Shown: positions 1 to 5,312 of the stretch, in pieces | How positions within the stretch are numbered: the first letter of the stretch is position 1 | Layout of the letters: each line of letters opens with the position of its first letter | Assembly: GCA_029219125.1 (NCBI GenBank) | Contig: JAQXSU010000083.1 | Span: 1 to 6,344, forward strand | Source of the DNA: Bacillota bacterium | Lineage (GTDB): Bacteria; Bacillota; Clostridia; Peptostreptococcales; Anaerovoracaceae | DNA: 6,344 bases | Direction: 5' to 3' | The notes under the pieces: generated by a model | The model's input: only the letters and a program-made list of their open reading frames with translations | What the model was told of the DNA's origin: nothing | Databases searched by the model: none | Program-made: the position numbers and the translations under genes

Positions 1-898
1 CCGATGCCGTCACAGCAGCCGGCTGCGGCGTCTTTTCCTGCTTTTCCTGCTTCTCACGGATATAGATCAGCTTGTTGTTGCTGCCCGGAACCCGTTCTTC
101 CTTGAATTCAAATACACCCAGAGACTTGATGAACGGGGTGAACTTCTTGAATCCGAAGTTTCGCACGTCGAAATCCGGATACCGCTTCAGGATCAGGTTG
201 CCCAGATCGCCCAGCGGGAACCATTCGTCCTCGTCGGAGTTTTCCTCCACCATGGCCATGATGGCCTTTCGCATGGATTTGGCGCTCAGGGTCTTCACAT
301 TGCCGGATTTCTGTTCGGCCGCCTTGCCGGAAGAAGCCTTGGACGAAGCAGCTGCTCCTGCATTTTTCTTTCCGGAGGCCTTCACCTTGCTGCGGGTTTC
401 CGGTTCCTCCTTCTCTTCTGCCAGATCTGCCAAATCCGGACCGTCTGCCATTTCCGCATCCAGAGCCAGCAGGTCCAGATATTTGAACCGGTTGCAGGCA
501 GAAATGAACGGTTTCGGCGTTTTGGTCTCGCCCATGCCTATGACATCCATGCCGGCTTCACGCAGACGGGAGGCCAGCCGGGTGAAATCGCTGTCGCTGG
601 TTACCAGGCAGAATCCCTCCACCTTGCCTGAATACAGGATGTCCATGGCATCAATGATCATGGCCGAGTCGGTGGCGTTTTTTCCCACCGTATAGCTGTA
701 CTGCTGAATCGGCGTAATGGAATGCTCCAGCAGCATGGTCTTCCACCGTGCAAACCGCGGCTTGGTCCAGTCGCCGTAAATCCGCTTATAGGTCGCTACC
801 CCGTAATTCGAAATTTCATCTAAAATAATCTTTACATATTTATCGGATACGTTGTCGGCGTCGATGAGCACCGCGTATCGTCTGTCTTCAATATTCAC
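1..898 (-). CDS. NYN-domain (PIN-like) putative ribonuclease with C-terminal OST-HTH/LOTUS domain, partial at 3' end
   Basis: The reading frame gives 299 codons and runs off the left edge without a stop. Residues 8-142 form a NYN/LabA-like domain. The first acidic cluster is LIDADN (D13, D15), followed by NATDSAMIIDAMD (D77, D83, D86) and VTSDSDF (D102, D104). This is the acidic set expected for metal-dependent RNA cleavage in PIN-like nucleases. Residues about 145-206 are a flexible linker rich in Glu, Lys, Ala and Ser. Residues about 207-282 match an OST-HTH/LOTUS fold (LGDLGNLILKRYPDFDVRNF, then GFKKF), a domain that binds RNA in its relatives. A charged tail with an EKQ repeat follows. 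The GTG start is chosen because GGAGG lies 4 nt upstream and LIDADN then falls at the usual distance from the N terminus. An in-frame GTG ten codons earlier overlaps the ylmH stop and has no ribosome binding site. RNA cleavage is inferred from the family; the substrate is unknown. Confidence 0.88.
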   Translation of the reverse strand, partial: MNIEDRRYAVLIDADNVSDKYVKIILDEISNYGVATYKRIYGDWTKPRFARWKTMLLEHSITPIQQYSYTVGKNATDSAMIIDAMDILYSGKVEGFCLVTSDSDFTRLASRLREAGMDVIGMGETKTPKPFISACNRFKYLDLLALDAEMADGPDLADLAEEKEEPETRSKVKASGKKNAGAAASSKASSGKAAEQKSGNVKTLSAKSMRKAIMAMVEENSDEDEWFPLGDLGNLILKRYPDFDVRNFGFKKFTPFIKSLGVFEFKEERVPGSNNKLIYIREKQEKQEKTPQPAAVTAS

Positions 899-924
899 TG
901 TTCCTCCAATCTTTTCCCACCGGA

Positions 925-1734
925 TCACACGAACTTCTCCAGTGTCACGTATACTTTCCCCTTTTTCGATGTGCCCGAAACGCCCTGATAGATGGCCTTT
1001 CCTTTCCCTCGCAGGACCAGCTTCTCTCCCCCCTTCAGAGAATGATCCGGTTTCAGCATTTCCGTCTCATTGACGAATACCAGTCCTCTTGCGATGGCCG
1101 TCTGTGCATCCTTTCTGGACAGATGAAACACCCCTGCCACGATGCTGTCCAGCCGAGGTGAAGTGACCGTAAATTCTACGATTTCCCGGCGGATTATGCC
1201 CGTATCTGCTGCACTGATGGGCAAAACCTCCACGTTTAGGCTCACGTTCCCTGCTTTCCCGTAATGCATCTGCAGATATTCTCCCAGTTCTCTGGTCACA
1301 ACAGCCTGTGCCCCGTCCGGCCGGACCAGAATGTCGCCCATCTTCTCTCTTCGGATCCCTTCCCCCAGAAGCGATCCCAGATAATCCCGGTGAGAAAGGC
1401 TCCTGCCGCCCCGGTTCTGCCCGCCGGCAATCTTCAGATCCAGCAGAACCAGCGGACATTCCTGCGGATTTTCCCGGAAATATTCCAAAAGCCCGGCCTC
1501 ATCCAAAATCTCCATATACGACGGTACGAAAACCACCATGCGCCGCTCCGCATCGGGAAGACCGCCGAACAGGAAAGTTTTCGTTCCTTCCGCCCGCCAC
1601 CGCTTCAGGAGACTTGAAACCGCCGACTGCTGCGACAGATTGAGGAAATCCGAGACAATCAGATACTCATACTGCAAAAAACGTTCATATTTATCTGTCA
1701 GACTCGCCAGAAGCAATTTATTTTCGTCCATCAT
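925..1734 (-). CDS. ylmH: YlmH-family S4-domain RNA-binding protein
   Basis: The product is 269 aa from the chosen start; Bacillus YlmH is of similar length. It has an N-terminal helical region, a middle domain carrying the family signature (SHRDYLGSLLGEGIRREKMGDI region, residues 114-135), and a C-terminal S4 RNA-binding domain (about 193-245, SPRLDSIVAGVFHLSRKDAQ then GLVFVNE). In Bacillus subtilis, YlmH binds 50S subunits carrying stalled peptidyl-tRNA and acts in ribosome-associated quality control. In many Gram-positive bacteria the gene sits near sepF and divIVA; that context is absent here. It is the first gene of a leftward operon with the NYN-LOTUS gene. The start is uncertain: ATG codons lie at 1734 and 1731, but the AAGGAG ribosome binding site is 14 nt upstream of 1734. 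The frame stays open further upstream, and the only other plausible ATG (1776) lacks a ribosome binding site. Confidence 0.92.
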   Translation of the reverse strand: MMDENKLLLASLTDKYERFLQYEYLIVSDFLNLSQQSAVSSLLKRWRAEGTKTFLFGGLPDAERRMVVFVPSYMEILDEAGLLEYFRENPQECPLVLLDLKIAGGQNRGGRSLSHRDYLGSLLGEGIRREKMGDILVRPDGAQAVVTRELGEYLQMHYGKAGNVSLNVEVLPISAADTGIIRREIVEFTVTSPRLDSIVAGVFHLSRKDAQTAIARGLVFVNETEMLKPDHSLKGGEKLVLRGKGKAIYQGVSGTSKKGKVYVTLEKFV

Positions 1735-1748
1735 CTGGTAATTTTTCT

Positions 1749-1754
1749 CTCCTT
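1749..1754 (-). promoter_or_regulatory. Ribosome binding site of ylmH with unusually long spacing
   Basis: AAGGAG on the minus strand ends 14 nt before the ATG at 1734 and 17 nt before the ATG at 1731. The in-frame codons between are GAG, AAA, AAT, TAC and CAG, none of which can start translation. The site therefore supports a start at 1734 or 1731 but predicts less than optimal initiation. Confidence 0.6.
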
Positions 1755-1791
1755 GTGATATAATATGAAGGTTCATTTGCAGAGGAATTCT

Positions 1792-1820
1792 CTGACGCAA
1801 AACACACCTATTACTATAGT
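1792..1820 (+). promoter_or_regulatory. Predicted sigma-A-type promoter for the TSCPD-CDF operon
   Basis: CTGACG (1792-1797) is separated by 17 nt from TATAGT (1815-1820), a 4/6 plus 5/6 match to the vegetative consensus. The predicted transcript starts about 32 nt before the ATG at 1859. An alternative is the extended -10 TGATATAAT at 1756-1764, which has a poor -35. The -35 lies in an imperfect inverted repeat (TTGC 1777-1780 with GCAA 1797-1800; AGAG 1781-1784 with CTCT 1790-1793), which could be an operator. Confidence 0.5.
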
Positions 1821-1846
1821 ATACCATAAAACGCACATATTTTGAA
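1818..1846 (-). promoter_or_regulatory. Predicted sigma-A-type promoter for the ylmH-NYN operon
   Basis: On the minus strand TTCAAA (1841-1846) is followed after 17 nt by TATACT (1818-1823), a 4/6 plus 5/6 match. The -10 shares bases 1818-1820 with the -10 of the rightward promoter, so polymerase probably cannot open both at once. The transcript would carry a leader of about 75 nt before ylmH. Confidence 0.5.
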
Positions 1847-1858
1847 AGGAGAAAAAAC

Positions 1859-2113
1859 ATGACCTATAAATATATCGCGAAAGGAACTTGCGCCCGCGAA
1901 ATCACCGTGGAAATGGAGGGAGATGTGCTGAAACACGCTTCCTTTTACGGCGGCTGCAACGGAAACCTGCAGGGTATTTCCAAACTGGTGGAGGGCATGA
2001 CCTACGACCAGCTGAAAGAAAAGCTTTCCGGCATTCGCTGCGGATTCAAGTCCACTTCCTGCCCGGATCAGCTGGTAAAGGCCGTGGAAGAGGCTATGGC
2101 GCAGCAGAGGTAA
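1859..2113 (+). CDS. Stand-alone TSCPD-domain protein (TIGR03905-like), function unknown
   Basis: This is an 84-aa protein preceded by AAAGGAG 6 nt before the ATG. It carries the TSCPD signature at residues 66-70 (STSCPDQL) and four cysteines, C11 (GTCAREI), C33 (GGCNGN), C61 (IRCGF) and C68 (TSCPD). TSCPD domains also occur at the C terminus of B12-dependent ribonucleotide reductases, where the cysteines are thought to bind metal. The free-standing family has no established function. The spacing of the cysteines suggests a small metal site, which is inference. It is the first gene of a rightward operon, 6 nt before a CDF metal transporter. There is no signal peptide or membrane segment, so it is probably cytosolic. 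Confidence 0.88.
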   Translation: MTYKYIAKGTCAREITVEMEGDVLKHASFYGGCNGNLQGISKLVEGMTYDQLKEKLSGIRCGFKSTSCPDQLVKAVEEAMAQQR

Positions 2114-2119
2114 ATTACC

Positions 2120-3295
2120 ATGGGCACATTTCTGTTCAGACATTTCATCAAAAACTATGAAGATGTGAAAGATCCCCATGTTCGGGACAGCTACGGCAAG
2201 CTGGCCGGCGTGGTGGGCATCATTTCCAACGTTGTTCTCTGCCTCATGAAGGTAGCAGTGGGCCTGATCGCCGGCAGTATCGCCATCGTCGCCGACGGAA
2301 TCAACAACCTTGCCGACAGTGCCTCCTCCGTCATCACCCTGGTGGGATTCAAACTGGCTGCCATGCCGGAAGACGAGGAGCACCCTTATGGTCACGCCCG
2401 TTACGAATACCTGTCCAGCCTGGCGGTCTCCGTCATTATTATCCTGGTGGGCTTCGAGCTGGGGAAAAGTTCTCTGGACAAAATCCTCCATCCCACCCCT
2501 CTGGATTTCAGCTGGACCATTGTTCTGGTGCTGGTGATTGCCATTGCCATCAAAGTATGGCAGGCACTGTTCAATGTTTCTGCCGGAAAACGCATCGATT
2601 CCATGGCCCTCATCGCCACAGGGGCAGACAGCCGCAATGACGTGATCTCCACCTCAGCGGTTCTCATCAGCCTGCTGATCGGATATTTCTGCAGCGTGCA
2701 GATCGACGGGTATATGGGTGCTGCCGTGGCCCTCTTCATCATCTGGTCCGGCATCAGTCTGGTCCGGGAGACCATCAGCCCCCTTCTGGGCGAAGCACCG
2801 GATGGGGAACTGGTAAAGCAGATCGAAGAAATCACCATGAGCTATGAAGGTGCCCTTGGAATCCATGACCTGGTGGTACATAACTACGGACCGGGCAAGA
2901 TCTTCGCCTCTCTGCATATCGAAGTGGACGCTTCGGAAGATGTGATGGTCAGTCATGACCTGATCGACAATATCGAGCACCGCCTGCAGAAGGATCTGAA
3001 CATCAACATCACGGTGCATATGGATCCGGTGAAGACAGACGATCCAAACCGCGCGCCGCTGTCAGAGCTGATCCGGGAGACCATTTCCGATCTGCCCGGT
3101 GTGCTGAGCTTCCACGATCTGCGGTTTGTGGCAGGTCCCACCCACACCAACGTGATTTTCGATATCGTCATCAACCACGACTGCAAGATGAGTGAAGCAG
3201 AACTTCAAAAAATATTCAATGACCGGATTCAGGCATACAATCAAACCTTCTTCGCGGTCATCGACATAGATAAAAATTATGTGGCGCTGAAATAG
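2120..3295 (+). CDS. Cation diffusion facilitator (CDF) family metal efflux transporter, possibly Mn-type
   Basis: The product is 391 aa. Six membrane segments lie at about 29-49, 53-78, 97-118, 128-150, 163-190 and 197-215. The family landmark HPYGHARYEY is at 88-97. Aligning by eye to E. coli YiiP puts the transport-site residues at N62 and D66 (TM2) and D170 and D174 (TM5), an NxxxD plus DxxxD pattern. Zinc exporters usually have His in TM5, while this pattern resembles bacterial manganese exporters such as MntE. The substrate is thus likely Mn(II) or a related divalent ion, by inference. A cytosolic ferredoxin-like dimerisation domain spans about 216-303 with H249, H279 and H300. A second, similar domain seems to follow at about 318-391, making the protein some 90 aa longer than typical CDFs. 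The start is supported by AGAGG 9 nt upstream, overlapping the end of the TSCPD gene, which suggests translational coupling. Confidence 0.93.
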   Translation: MGTFLFRHFIKNYEDVKDPHVRDSYGKLAGVVGIISNVVLCLMKVAVGLIAGSIAIVADGINNLADSASSVITLVGFKLAAMPEDEEHPYGHARYEYLSSLAVSVIIILVGFELGKSSLDKILHPTPLDFSWTIVLVLVIAIAIKVWQALFNVSAGKRIDSMALIATGADSRNDVISTSAVLISLLIGYFCSVQIDGYMGAAVALFIIWSGISLVRETISPLLGEAPDGELVKQIEEITMSYEGALGIHDLVVHNYGPGKIFASLHIEVDASEDVMVSHDLIDNIEHRLQKDLNINITVHMDPVKTDDPNRAPLSELIRETISDLPGVLSFHDLRFVAGPTHTNVIFDIVINHDCKMSEAELQKIFNDRIQAYNQTFFAVIDIDKNYVALK

Positions 3296-3309
3296 TTCAG
3301 CGCCTTTTT
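3283..3309 (+). terminator. Rho-independent terminator of the TSCPD-CDF operon
   Basis: A perfect 9-bp stem, GGCGCTGAA (3283-3291) with TTCAGCGCC (3296-3304), encloses the loop ATAG and is followed by TTTTT. The TAG stop codon of the CDF gene sits in the loop, so the last codons of the gene double as the terminator stem. Confidence 0.93.
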
Positions 3310-3315
3310 CTTATG

Positions 3316-3348
3316 AAAAATCCCCGGTGGAACGAGATCCCCGGGGAT
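3316..3348 (-). terminator. Rho-independent terminator of the ortAB unit
   Basis: On the minus strand ATCCCCGG (3341-3348) pairs with CCGGGGAT (3320-3327) across a 13-nt loop and is followed by a run of T (complement of 3316-3320). It lies about 35 nt past the ortB stop. The segment 3337-3348 (ATCCCCGGGGAT) is also a perfect palindrome by itself. Confidence 0.85.
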
Positions 3349-3383
3349 ATTTGAATGGCTTGAATTATGGATTTTGGGAAGAA

Positions 3384-4805
3384 TTATTCAGCGTCCACGC
3401 CGTGACCCTTCAGTTCAGCTACGACGAAATCTCTGTCTTTTCTGATTTCTTCCATGATATACTTGATATCTTCTTCGGTAGCCTTTTCCATATGGTAATT
3501 CTTCACGCAGTTCTTGATGTAGGACTTCTTTGCGTGTTCCAGATCGAAGTCTCTTGCCTTGATCTGAGAAGGATCTGCAGGGAATACCAGGGACTTGCCC
3601 GGTACTTCTTCGTCCGGATTTCCGAATCTTACATCGATGCCGTTTTCCTTCGCGAAGGTCAGCTGCGGCATAACGTGCTTACCGGCTCCGGTGTATTCGG
3701 TTTCCTGTACAACGATGATCTGGTCTTCGTCCATTTCCTGTGCCAGTGCAAATGCAGCGGTCAGGGAAGTGTTTCCGGCAGGACCTCTTTCGTATCCTTC
3801 CAGAACAGCCAGAGCCTGGGTGATGTAGAATACTTCACCCTGCTTTACGGTAACCAGTCTGTCCATGTATCTCAGAGTTCTGGCTGCGTTTCTCGGGCAG
3901 TCGGAACGATCCGGCCATGTTACGAACGGCAGACCGAAACCGGTGTGACCGGTGGTGCAGGATTTCTTGTTGAAGTCCTTATCGGATGCCATGTGCAGTC
4001 CGGACAGGTCGATGCATGCGCCGTAAACCTTGGTATCATTGGCGCCGGCCTTTCTCAGGCCTCTTGCAGTACCGGTCAGGTTTCCGCCACCGGCGTTGGT
4101 GCAGACTACCACATCCGGATCCTTGCCGAATCTTTCTCTGCACTGTTCTGCAATTTCATAACCCAGAGTTTCCACACCTGCGATGCCAAACGGAGTATAC
4201 AGGGATGCGTTGAAGTATCCGGTGTCTTCCAGCAGGCTCAGGTGGGTAGAGAACAGTTCAGGACCTACGGTCAGCTGAACGACTTCTGCACCGTATGCTT
4301 CGCAGATTCTCTGTTTTTCCAGGATTTCCGGCTGGCCGACTTTTCTGTCGTCATAGCATTCCTGTACTACGATGCACTTCAGACCGTGCATAGCAGCCTG
4401 TGCAGCTACTGCAGCACCGTAGTTTCCGGAGGTTGCAGCGATAACACCCTTGTAGCCCAGCTTCTTGGCGTGATGAACAGCGATGGACGCTCTTCTTGCC
4501 TTAAAGCTTCCGGATGCGTTGGCAGCTTCGTCCTTGACGAAGATTCTGGCACCCTTTCCGGCAGGGGCATACTTTCTTGCCAGTGCGGTCAGGTTTCTCA
4601 GTTCAACCAGCGGCGTGTTGCCTACGCCGTGGGACAGCTGGATGTCTCTCATTTCGTCCATGGAGTATCCAACCTTTTCCATCATACCTTCATAATCAAA
4701 ACCGATGCCTTCGTATTCGAATTCATCATAGTCAATTCTCATTGCGTTCTTGATGATATCATTCTTACGGGCATTTATTGCGCCATAGGATTTATCTAAT
4801 GCCAT
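3384..4805 (-). CDS. ortB: 2-amino-4-oxopentanoate thiolase, beta (PLP-binding) subunit OrtB
   Basis: The product is 473 aa of the fold-type II PLP family. The probable Schiff-base lysine is K102 in ASGSFKARR. A TSGNYG substrate loop lies at 125-130 and a glycine-rich PLP-phosphate loop at about 236-245 (TNAGGGNLTG). With OrtA it cleaves 2-amino-4-oxopentanoate with CoA to acetyl-CoA and D-alanine, the final step of the clostridial oxidative ornithine pathway described in Clostridium sticklandii. Length and motifs fit full-length OrtB better than threonine synthase or diaminopropionate ammonia-lyase, and the adjacent ortA settles the assignment. The ATG overlaps the ortA stop by one base (TAATG) and is preceded by GGAGG inside ortA, so the two are translationally coupled. 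Arginine is encoded mostly by AGA, unlike the neighbouring CDF gene, which suggests a highly expressed catabolic enzyme. Confidence 0.93.
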   Translation of the reverse strand: MALDKSYGAINARKNDIIKNAMRIDYDEFEYEGIGFDYEGMMEKVGYSMDEMRDIQLSHGVGNTPLVELRNLTALARKYAPAGKGARIFVKDEAANASGSFKARRASIAVHHAKKLGYKGVIAATSGNYGAAVAAQAAMHGLKCIVVQECYDDRKVGQPEILEKQRICEAYGAEVVQLTVGPELFSTHLSLLEDTGYFNASLYTPFGIAGVETLGYEIAEQCRERFGKDPDVVVCTNAGGGNLTGTARGLRKAGANDTKVYGACIDLSGLHMASDKDFNKKSCTTGHTGFGLPFVTWPDRSDCPRNAARTLRYMDRLVTVKQGEVFYITQALAVLEGYERGPAGNTSLTAAFALAQEMDEDQIIVVQETEYTGAGKHVMPQLTFAKENGIDVRFGNPDEEVPGKSLVFPADPSQIKARDFDLEHAKKSYIKNCVKNYHMEKATEEDIKYIMEEIRKDRDFVVAELKGHGVDAE

Positions 4806-5110
4806 TATTTGTCACCTCCGAATAATATCTCTTTTAACTGCAGTTCCACCTGTAACAGTTCCGGCTGGAATTCGCCGTAATCGTGGATATATCTTGGGTT
4901 TACGTCACAAAGAACGCCCTTCGCAATACGTCCGGTAACGGTCTTTACTTCGATTTCGTCTCCCATTTCTCCGTCCTGCTGTGCGATACCCTTCACCCAG
5001 AGCTTCAGGTCGCATGCCTGTGTATCTTCAGGAACCTGTGGTGCTCTCTGTCCGGCTGGCAGTACAATATTTTCGATCTGTACCCAGTCGCCTTTTTTAA
5101 CACTTGCCAT
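4805..5110 (-). CDS. ortA: 2-amino-4-oxopentanoate thiolase, alpha subunit OrtA
   Basis: The product is a 101-aa soluble protein. It starts MASVKKGDWVQIENIVLPAG and contains VNPRYIHDYGEFQPEL near the C terminus, features I recognise from OrtA. Its size also matches the small subunit of the thiolase. OrtA has no PLP lysine and works as partner of OrtB in splitting 2-amino-4-oxopentanoate to acetyl-CoA and D-alanine. The ATG at 5110 has AAAGGAG 9 nt upstream. The stop codon overlaps the ortB start, so equal output of both subunits is likely. The ord gene that commonly precedes ortA in known ornithine clusters is absent; instead there is a 271-bp non-coding region and then nhaC. Confidence 0.9.
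   Translation of the reverse strand: MASVKKGDWVQIENIVLPAGQRAPQVPEDTQACDLKLWVKGIAQQDGEMGDEIEVKTVTGRIAKGVLCDVNPRYIHDYGEFQPELLQVELQLKEILFGGDK
4815..4819 (-). promoter_or_regulatory. ortB ribosome binding site inside the end of ortA
   Basis: GGAGG on the minus strand lies within the codons for the last residues of OrtA (FGGDK), 9 nt before the ortB ATG. Together with the TAATG overlap it fixes the ortB start and indicates coupled translation. Confidence 0.85.
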
Positions 5111-5135
5111 TGCAAACTACTCCTTTCAACTTTGC

Positions 5136-5157
5136 TTTTTCGCAAGATTGCGATAAA
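5136..5157. promoter_or_regulatory. Operator-like dyad near the ortA ribosome binding site
   Basis: TCGCAA (5140-5145) and TTGCGA (5148-5153) form a perfect 6-2-6 dyad. Outside one mismatched pair the symmetry continues for three more bases (TTT 5136-5138 with AAA 5155-5157). It ends about 10 nt upstream of the ortA ribosome binding site, in the leader of the proposed transcript. It could be a repressor site or a small RNA hairpin; no regulator is visible in the window. Confidence 0.4.
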
Positions 5158-5161
5158 TATG

Positions 5162-5181
5162 GACCGCCCCCACGTGCGGTC
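5162..5181 (-). other. GC-rich leader hairpin upstream of ortA
   Basis: GACCGC and GCGGTC form a 6-bp stem around an 8-nt loop; in minus-strand RNA the loop is ACGUGGGG. No clear U-run follows on the minus strand, so it is not a convincing attenuator. The plus strand has only TTTC after it. Confidence 0.4.
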
Positions 5182-5189
5182 TTTCGTCC

Positions 5190-5213
5190 GGCATGAAAAT
5201 GCGAAATCATGCC
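5190..5213 (-). other. Leader hairpin with TGCGAAA motif in its loop
   Basis: GGCATGA (5190-5196) pairs with TCATGCC (5207-5213), giving a 7-bp stem with a 10-nt loop. The loop contains one of the five TGCGAWA motifs of this intergenic region. It may be an RNA structure or a DNA element; the sequence alone does not decide. Confidence 0.4.
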
Positions 5214-5239
5214 AAACAGCCTGTATCACGAATCAGAAG

Positions 5240-5312
5240 AAATGCGATATAACCTTCTTATTCATGCAGGCCACGTTCTCTATACAGTCTACATATTAGT
5301 TATATCGCATTT
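5240..5312. repeat. 14-bp perfect inverted repeat with 45-nt spacer upstream of ortA
   Basis: AAATGCGATATAAC (5240-5253) and its exact reverse complement GTTATATCGCATTT (5299-5312) face each other across 45 nt. The pairing could extend with a 2-nt bulge (GAAG 5236-5239 with CTTC 5315-5318). In minus-strand RNA a weaker inner stem, AUGUAG with CUGCAU, can also form within the spacer. The right arm holds the proposed ortA -10 box. Options are paired operator half-sites, a structured RNA if transcription reads through from nhaC, or the ends of a tiny MITE-like element. I do not recognise a known riboswitch class. Confidence 0.6.

Noticed and set aside
72..695. A 207-codon open frame on the plus strand opposite the NYN-LOTUS gene
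   Set aside because: The minus-strand frame carries coherent NYN and OST-HTH domains with catalytic residues, while the plus-strand product is low-complexity and unrecognisable.
1756..1764. Extended -10 element TGATATAAT as the main rightward promoter
   Set aside because: It lacks a good -35 (TGGTAA at 17 nt) and lies far from the TSCPD gene. It is kept only as an alternative to the better-placed pair at 1792-1820.
1814..2491. A 225-codon minus-strand open frame across the TSCPD gene and the start of the CDF gene
   Set aside because: It is antisense to two recognised genes, covers the divergent promoter region, and has a histidine-rich composition typical of a shadow frame.
3327..4799. A 490-codon open frame on the plus strand opposite ortB
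   Set aside because: It is fully antisense to a well-recognised enzyme gene, shows no known domain, has no proper ribosome binding site, and begins inside the terminator region. It is explained by the codon bias of ortB.
5162..5181. A T-box-like element upstream of ortA
   Set aside because: Only a short GACCGC hairpin is present. The conserved T-box bulge sequence, specifier stem and a following terminator are absent.
5162..5184. A plus-strand terminator formed by the GACCGC hairpin
   Set aside because: The tail is only TTTC, and no plus-strand gene ends here.
5200..5214. A sigma-54-like promoter on the minus strand (TGGCATG followed by CGCA)
   Set aside because: The GG and GC elements are separated by 9 nt instead of the required 10, and the -12 element lacks TTGC. 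It is better explained as part of the hairpin at 5190-5213.
5005..5229. A possible small minus-strand gene starting with GTG at 5229 in the ortA leader
   Set aside because: There is no ribosome binding site in front of it, it overlaps ortA in another frame, and the product has no recognisable features.
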